Source: Dioszegia crocea (Eukaryota > Basidiomycota > Tremellomycetes > Tremellales > Bulleribasidiaceae). Taken from it: a stretch of 64,000 nt of DNA. The stretch's first letter is position 1; each line of letters begins with the position of its first letter. Positions 57,799 through 64,000 of the stretch are shown here, piece after piece. The stretch is from assembly GCA_001600615.1 (NCBI GenBank), contig BCKK01000010.1, positions 442,817-506,816 of the forward strand, read 5' to 3'. The position numbers were made by a program, and so were the translations under genes. The notes beneath the pieces were generated by a model, which saw nothing but the letters and a program-made list of their open reading frames with translations, searched no databases and was not told where the DNA came from.

Positions 57799-59024
57799 AT
57801 GAATATCATCGGCGACTTCATCGACAACGATGACGAGCCCCTGTCCCCCTCGCCGCCCCCAAGTCTCAAGCGCAAATTCGAGTTTTCGTCCTGGTCTGCT
57901 ACAACTCCTCGTTTGGGATTTCCCCCGCAGTCCACGACACCGCTCTCCTCACCGGCTGCCTCACGAAGCAGCAAGGGGTACTTCATGACAGGCTTGAAAG
58001 AGCAGAGAGAGGAGGAATTGAAGGGGCGGGATGAGGTCGCAGTGGGGGTCAAACAAGATAAGGCGGTGCTGGAGGAAGATGATGACGAGGACGAGGACGA
58101 GGAGGATGAAGAAGAGCCACAACAGTCTGACACAGTACTCGTGAGTGTGCATATGGCGGAACTCGTATCCTCAGAGCTGATTGGTAGAGGGACATGCTAG
58201 ACACACACCTCACCGAGATGTATGATAACTACACCGCCAATCCTCTCCTCCCCGCAACGATTACATCTATCACTCTCCCTCCCTGCACAACCACATTCCC
58301 CCAATACGTCGATCTCATCCCTGCGCTGGCAATGTACGACGAGGATAAACTCGGCTTGCCTGCGATCGTCAGCCTGATTGCCTCACTCCGGCCACTCGCC
58401 GCAGCATACGCGGAGTCACATAAGGTTGTTGGGACTCTGATGGAGCAGGGCAATTCGCGCATCGTGGCGTGCATCACCGCAGCCGTTGCAGATGTATGCC
58501 GGCTGGAGGAGGATTTGGCGGGGGCAGACGAGATGTTGGATGCTTCCCAGCTGGTCGCGGCAGGTCTAGCCAAAGAGAAGGAAGGGGCCTGGAATGCAAC
58601 CAAGGCGAGAGAAGCTCAGCTGGACACCAAGGAGACAAGGACTAAGGCGCTGTCGGCTAAAAATGAGAAGGAGGGGATCGCATTGAAGCGAGAGAGAGCA
58701 CTTGCTGAGAAGGAGACAGCGGATGCGAAGGCGAAACAGAAGGCGGTGCTTACTCGGGAGAGGAAGGTCACGGATAGGGAGACGAACGTGATGGCCAGAG
58801 GCATAGTCGCGGGGAAGAAGGAAGATGCGGTTAAGGAGAGGGAGAGTCAGGTAGCGATACGAGAGGCAAGAGTGGCAGAAAGACTTGAGGCAGTGGAGGA
58901 GCGGGAGGCAGAAGGGAGAGAGCAGATCAAAGAGAAGCTAGCAGAAGGTGCTGCGGCCGATGCGGCTATGCTGTTTGACATGGCCGCACTGGTGGCGAAA
59001 CGGGCGGCGGTGGGGAATAAATGA
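57799..59024 (+). CDS. Coiled-coil cluster gene B
   Basis: Two exons (57799-58140 and 58188-59024) joined by a 47-nt intron give about 392 residues. The start is MNIIGDFIDNDDEP, followed by Ser/Pro-rich sequence and an acidic run DDDEDEDEEDEEE before SDTVL-RDMLD. A helical block (ALAMYDEDKLGLPAIVSLIASLRPLAAAYAES) matches gene C's AYDAESLSIQSIESLIQTLR. A charged coiled coil of about 180 residues, rich in Lys/Glu/Ala, follows to DMAALVAKRAAVGNK. The shared layout with A and C supports tandem duplication and divergence. There is no known domain or catalytic motif; a structural or scaffolding role is possible but unproven. Confidence 0.75.
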
Positions 59025-59540
59025 ATCTGGGTGCTGGGTAACTGTAGACTTCAAGGACAATTTCGTGTGTATATGATGCAAACCTCTGCTGCGGGCGGCC
59101 CGGACTCGCCTTCGGTCTACAGACAATATGCCCTGCCTATACAATGGCACGGGCAGCTGAGGAAAAGACTGCCTCTTTGGCTCTGGACCCTGCTTCCGAC
59201 GGAAACTTTTCCATTTCCCCTCTCAAGACCCGCCCCACCTTCGCTGCTTCGTCAATCATACGTGTCGATGAGCCATACCATAGGTGAACCCCTCAGCTTA
59301 CTCCAATACACACCCTCATATGAGAGGTAGACCAGATTCTATAACTTTACGCTGTCCAGAAATCCTGAAAATCCGCTATTGACGGATCCCGTCATCCTGA
59401 CGCCCACTACTTCACATCATATTTCGAGTCTGTCAGGAGGCCACAATACCCTCGATCGCAAGGACGCGCCACAACTAGCTTTAATCTACTGCCTCACCTC
59501 TACATTCAATCCATTATCATTGCATCCCACGCATCTCAAG
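59025..59540. other. Intergenic region between cluster genes B and C
   Basis: About 515 bp before the ATG of gene C. No motif or repeat was recognised. Confidence 0.35.
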
Positions 59541-61606
59541 ATGGACCTCGTCCCCAAAACCGGCCGGCAAATCTCAACAACCGACGAAGTCGACACGCTC
59601 GGTAAGCTGTTGAAAACCTATCAAGCAATCCACGCCACCTCTGTCGATGCAACCAAAGTGGACGCTGCACGTCCACCTTCTCCACCACTTTGGGGTACCC
59701 ACCTTCAAGTCCGACGAGTGAGAGATTCGGCTCAGTGGAAAGCGACGGATCTCAAGCGAAAAGAACTCAGCGATACCAGTGTGGCACCATCCCCGTCCGA
59801 CTCTTATTCCGATTCCATCTTTTCCTGCTACTTCGACGAGCTCAAATACGAGAGTAGCAATGGCCGACCAATATCATCCGATCGCGGGTCTAAGAAGAGA
59901 AGGCGGACGCAGGCAGGGGAAATCAGTGAAGAGCATGGGAAGACCTCGAGAATGGCGGACCGAACTGGCAATTTCTTCGCTTCGAAACGCTCAGTCATCC
60001 CGAGCAGTGCTGCGATGGAAAATTTGGGAGAAAGGGGCGAAGGTGCAGATACAAGAGGAGGCAATGGGATGGTTTCTCGCTTGGATCATATTCAATCCTA
60101 TCGATCAGGAATGGAATGGCAGCGGGTAAGCCTTCCTGGACTTTTGAGTTGAGCTTGGGCTAATCTGATGTAGACGCAATCTGAATACTCTGTCCAAACC
60201 TCTGCGCAATACTCCTCCTCTCTCCCTCTCAATATGGGTCCCGGACCAGTCTTCAACTTTCTCTCCTCGATGGACGCTCCTCGCCGCGACTCGGCACAAG
60301 CTGCACGTCTGCAAATCGGGGCGGCGGCGAGGTGGGTGAAGGCGACAACAGAAGGAATAGAGAAGGAAGATATTAAGGACGGGGATGAGGCACTTGGAGA
60401 AGGCAAGACATCCGCCGAAGCATACCACCAGCAGACTTCTCGAATGAATGGAGGAGGGCAGTCAGGATATACAGACGATAGCGTGACGGATTGTCAAGGT
60501 CGATTTGTGAATTTATCCCCGCTGGACGCAACGGCCGAAGCTGATTCTCTGCAGAAGAGTATCCTTAATTCCGAACAACTCAAAATATACAACACTGCCC
60601 ATCACGCCGATCGGCAAGATCTTCCCTTCATATCCCTCACAACTTGCAATCGCACACCTGCCACTTTGCTCGACTACAATGCGCAGCTCTCTACCACCCT
60701 CCGACCTCTTCTAAACGCATACGATGCGGAGTCCCTCAGCATTCAATCCATCGAAAGTCTCATTCAGACACTGCGGAATATCGTTGACTACAGCTCCAAC
60801 TCCATGAAGTCTCTCGCGCGTAGGCTCACCGTCTCATCTCGGCGGCGGCAAGCGATATAGCGGGACTGGAACTTTCAGGCGCTCGAGTCAAGTCTCGACT
60901 GGACTTATCGAGTAGGGCTCTGCAGGGAGCGAATTGGGTCGCACAGACGCACCTTGCCGATATTGAGGATCTCAAGCGTTCCGCCATAGCGCTCAGAGCG
61001 GAAAAGCAGAGTTTAGAGATCGGATTGCAGGAGGCAAACGGCCGACTTGATGGGTTGGTGGCAAGTACTGCGGAGCACGAGGCGGAGAGGGCTGGATGGG
61101 TTAAGGAGCGGGAGATGCTGCAGGAGACCAACCGGATTCTGGAGTTGAAAGTTACCGAGAAGGACCGAAAGGCGGATAAGGCGGCTGATAATTGGCAGAG
61201 GGAGAAAGATGCCATGGCGTCCGAACTGAACAAACTACAGGAGCAATACGAGAAGGATGTTATGGTGGCTGTGTGGGCGAGTCGAGTTTTGCAATCGGAG
61301 GTGAAGCGGGCGAAGGAAGGCAAAGCGGAGGCAGACAAGGAGATTGAGGCAGGATTGAAGCGGGAGCAGGAGATTCAGGCAAGTCTGGACAGGGCGCGGA
61401 GGGAGTATAAAGAGAAGACGGCCTGGGGAGTGAAGAAGCAGATCGAGCTAGTGTACAAGCACGCGGAATGGGCAAGGCACTGCGCTGGTCAGGATCAGGA
61501 TATTGCCAAGAAGTCCACTCTGATTGCTGAGCAAGCTGGAATCATTGCTGATCTGACGCGCAGAGTCGCAGCGCTGAACGTGGTTGATGCGAGTATGTAC
61601 ATGTAA
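59541..61606 (+). CDS. Coiled-coil cluster gene C
   Basis: Three exons: 59541-60125, 60174-60819 and 60879-61606, with introns of 48 and 59 nt. The product starts MDLVPKTGRQISTTDEVD and is about 653 residues. The first 350 residues are Ser/Arg-rich and disordered, with a basic KKRRR patch that may be a nuclear signal. The helical block (LLNAYDAESLSIQSIESLIQTLR) matches gene B. The C-terminal coiled coil runs through QTHLADIEDLKRSAIALRAEKQSLE, EREMLQETNRILELKVTEKDRK and REYKEKTAWGVKKQIELVYKHAEWARHCAG. It is the longest of the three paralogs and lacks their acidic block. The second intron is supported by matching phase; reading through would leave a short alternative end. Confidence 0.72.
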
Positions 61607-61694
61607 TGATATCACCCGAGCATGTCTATGTACAAATATATCTTCTGACTGGCATTGTCCTGGTTTGATCTTCCTTCGGCTGTTGGAACTCTAG

Positions 61695-62749
61695 CTACTG
61701 CAAAGCCGCCTCTTCCCTCCACCTCGCCTTGATTTCCTCGTCCCGCTGTTCCCGCGCCTGGATAAGGTCCTTGAGAGCCTCATCATCCGTCCCCATCTTC
61801 ATAGCCAAAATACTATCAGCCATGATAAGATCCGTCACATCACCTCCCATCGTAGAATACACCCTCATATGCTCCTCCGCCTCCCTTTCCATAGTCCCCC
61901 TTTCTTCCTTGACCGCCTCCTCAAAGTCCATCAACGCTCGGAGAATGACGCCGCCCCATGGATCGCCTAGCATGGTGTGCCTGTGAAGGAAGGCCATTCC
62001 GCGAAGATGATTGCCGGCTTCGAATTTCTCGACATTGTCCTGGTGAATTTGTTGACTGATCGGGCCTAAATTTGCAAGGGTACCGAAAGCCTGGACGAAG
62101 CATCGTCTCTCGTCTGCCGATAGCTTGCCAATTTTCGGGATCAGGCTTTGCAAGAAGGATAGAGGAGGCGCATCGGTAGTGGGGAAGGGGGCGAGGTCGA
62201 ATAGAATCAAGAGGTCGAAGTGAGTATTGGGGTGGAGGATGAGGTGGACGATGTCTTCGGGGTCCATGTCAAAGATTCCTCCCTGACAGTTAGTGACTGA
62301 CCATTTTGACCTGGAAGGCGACTCACAGTGTAACCTTCGGTCAGGTACATGTCCCTCTTCTCCGTGCTTTCATTCTCCGCCGGACTTTTGGCTCGATGCT
62401 CCTTCATCTGCTTGTCCAGCTCAGCGACGATGTCGGCATCGGTGATACCTTGCTGTTGATCAGCGAAATGCAGTGTTTCACCAGTTTAGTGACTTACACA
62501 TTGCTGCTTGATCACCTGGTTAATGGCGTCGTCTAGTTGACGTTCCCTAGCCGGCATCATTGCCTTGAGACGCGCACACAACAACTCGTAGTCGTCCGAG
62601 GACGAATCGGAGCCAGCATCCGGATTGCGTTTCATCTCCTGCTTCATGGCCATGACACGCGCAGCAAGGGTTGAGAAGCTGGTGCTGAAGCTTGTATCGG
62701 AACCGGAATCAGAACCAGAATCGGATCCGGAGTCTGATGTGGAGGACAT
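61695..62749 (-). CDS. Hypothetical Ser/Asp-rich protein with C-terminal helical domain
   Basis: Three exons: 62749 to about 62500, about 62454 to 62327, and about 62283 to 61695, joined in phase (QQCQGITDADIV and EGYT-GGIFDMDPEDIV). The product is about 315 residues. Residues 1-25 are repeats of DSGSDSG and the next 60 are acidic. The C-terminal two-thirds is predicted helical (LLILFDLAPFPTTDAPPLSFLQSLIPKIGKL, FVQAFGTLANLGPISQQIHQDNVEKFEAGNHL and ILRALMDFEEAVKEERG). I recognise no family. It ends 90 bp from gene C on the opposite strand and is probably unrelated to that cluster. Confidence 0.72.
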
Positions 62750-63931
62750 GGTAATGAGTGCTGATAGTGCGATTGATGAGGGGAATAATCGGCTGTAGAG
62801 TCAGTCAGGTACTGAGAAGGAAGAGCAGGGAGGGAGAGCAAGGGAGTAAGAAGGAAGACGTACTGAAGCTTTGCGCTTTCGTAGTTAGCCTATGCTTCCT
62901 GGGAGTGATTACTGATACTACGTGAAAGTCAGCGGTTGTATAATGTGTGAGGGTCTGACCACGGAGAAAGAAGGGTGTGAGGAGTGGTAGAACATACCTG
63001 TTGAGGTCTCCTAGCGGTTTAGGACAATAGGTGATGGACAGGGGATAGAGATAGAGGCTGTGGATGGGATACGAATCTGATGTTTGTTGCTGAGGGGGTA
63101 AGTATCAGTGCTGAGTACTTGTTGGCGAGAGGAGGGGAAGGATGATGGGCGAATGAGGAGTATGGGGATGCAGGTCCATCATTTATACCCATAGAGCCTG
63201 TGGGCATGCCTCGAGTGGACATCGCCGCCTCGTCTCGGGCGGTTTCAAGTCGCGTCGCACGGGCCTGGGTGGCGACGCGTCAACAGCGGTGAGCGGCGAT
63301 TCGCGGCGTTAACTCCCCCCCCATCAGAAAGGTCAGCCCGGTAAGAAGATGGCATAGGCGCATACTATATAAGCTGTTGAGGCCTGAGGGGAGGAAGGGA
63401 GACGTCGATACTGCTGTCCAAGTCGATAGGTTCCGGAAAGTGAGACACGGACCCGTCCATCTTACTTTAGCGGCCCCGGGGCACAGCGTAATGGAGCCCA
63501 GGCCGCATGATCGGCCACGGAGCGTATTTCGGATATTTCCGTATGCTCAGAGAGAGCTCGCGGGCGCGATAGACGTGGGAACAGGAGAACTTGAATTGAT
63601 TTATGGCATTGGGATGAAAAGATGAGATGCTAAAGGTGAGATGAGATGCCAAGGCCGGGCAAGTTTCCGCGCATTCATACCACGTGTTTCCTTATGCCTG
63701 GACTCTACCGTCTATCCATCTTTCAACGATAACATATACCTGCACCAGGCTTAAATTATAATTGCACCAGGGCCCGGCCGGAATTCCAGGTTTATCTAGT
63801 TCCGCTGCTGTTTCCGGGTCGCAATTCGTCCGTGCGCATGCATGGTGACCGCGACGGGACGCGTCTGATTTTTAGTCCAGAGTGGATCTTGACAGTACCC
63901 AAACTATTTTGCACACTTGCAGACACAACGT
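62750..63931. other. Right-end intergenic region, about 1.2 kb
   Basis: A TATATAAG sequence lies near 63365-63372 and a GC-rich stretch near 63230-63310. Open frames here lack motifs. The minus-strand gene's 5' untranslated region probably occupies the first few hundred bases. Confidence 0.4.
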
Positions 63932-64000
63932 ATGAGTATGCTTCGCCCTGCCCGCTCGCCCCCTATATCACCTCGCACCTCCTCCTTTTCGACTCGGGTG
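63932..64000 (+). CDS. Possible start of another gene, cut by window edge
   Basis: An ATG opens MSMLRPARSPPISPRTSSFS and stays open to the window edge (23 codons). A Ser/Pro/Arg-rich start like this is common in this genome, but the piece is too short to confirm. Confidence 0.3.
   Translation, partial: MSMLRPARSPPISPRTSSFSTRV

Noticed and set aside
1..64000. tRNA, rRNA or CRISPR features
   Set aside because: I looked for B-box-like sequences and spaced direct repeats and found none that hold up; a covariance-model scan would settle tRNAs.

Overview
The window is nuclear DNA from a basidiomycete fungus, most likely a tremellomycete yeast (Cryptococcus/Kwoniella-like); the genus cannot be fixed from the sequence. 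The reasons are genes split by many short GT-AG introns (mostly 34-60 nt, donors usually GTGAGT or GTAAGT, branch motifs like CTGAC/CTGAT), tight gene packing on both strands, Ser/Pro-rich disordered extensions, and a fatty acid synthase alpha subunit that starts downstream of the acyl-carrier domain. No rRNA, tRNA or CRISPR was seen.

Layout. 1-6.3 kb: a partial cysteine-motif protein (-) and an inositol-polyphosphate 5-phosphatase (+). 6.7-8.0 kb: a frameshifted F-box-like gene (+). 8.3-13.5 kb: a coiled-coil protein (-). 14.3-22.5 kb: a DUF1764 protein (+), a serine-rich protein with a beta-rich C-terminal domain (-), a HAD-family HDHD5/CECR5-like protein (-) and a TBC Rab-GAP (+). 22.5-30.4 kb is an accessory island: two tandem F-box-family paralogs (+) separated by a 4.64-kb hAT DNA transposon that has terminal inverted repeats, a perfect 8-bp target-site duplication and a BED-finger transposase. 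30.7-49.6 kb is housekeeping: the NatA subunit NAA15 (-), tRNA thiolase NCS6 (+), an IME4/METTL3 m6A methyltransferase (-), AP-1 sigma (+), a membrane-anchored SDR (-), a small unknown gene (-), a UBE2W-type E2 (-), CLP1 (+), a TauD-type dioxygenase (-) and a DASH cryptochrome with an RGG tail (-). 50.1-54.7 kb: FAS2 without ACP (-). 55.9-61.6 kb: three tandem paralogs with acidic and coiled-coil regions (+), then an unknown Ser/Asp-rich protein (-). The last 1.25 kb is mostly non-coding, with the possible start of another gene at the edge.

The strongest unusual signals are the structurally complete hAT element inserted between two members of a small F-box-like family also present at 6.7 kb; short tandem duplications that break reading frames in one family member and in the transposase; the fast-evolving coiled-coil paralog cluster; and the domain-rearranged FAS2. 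The functional genes do not form one pathway; they are an ordinary mix of RNA modification, trafficking, lipid synthesis and protein modification genes.
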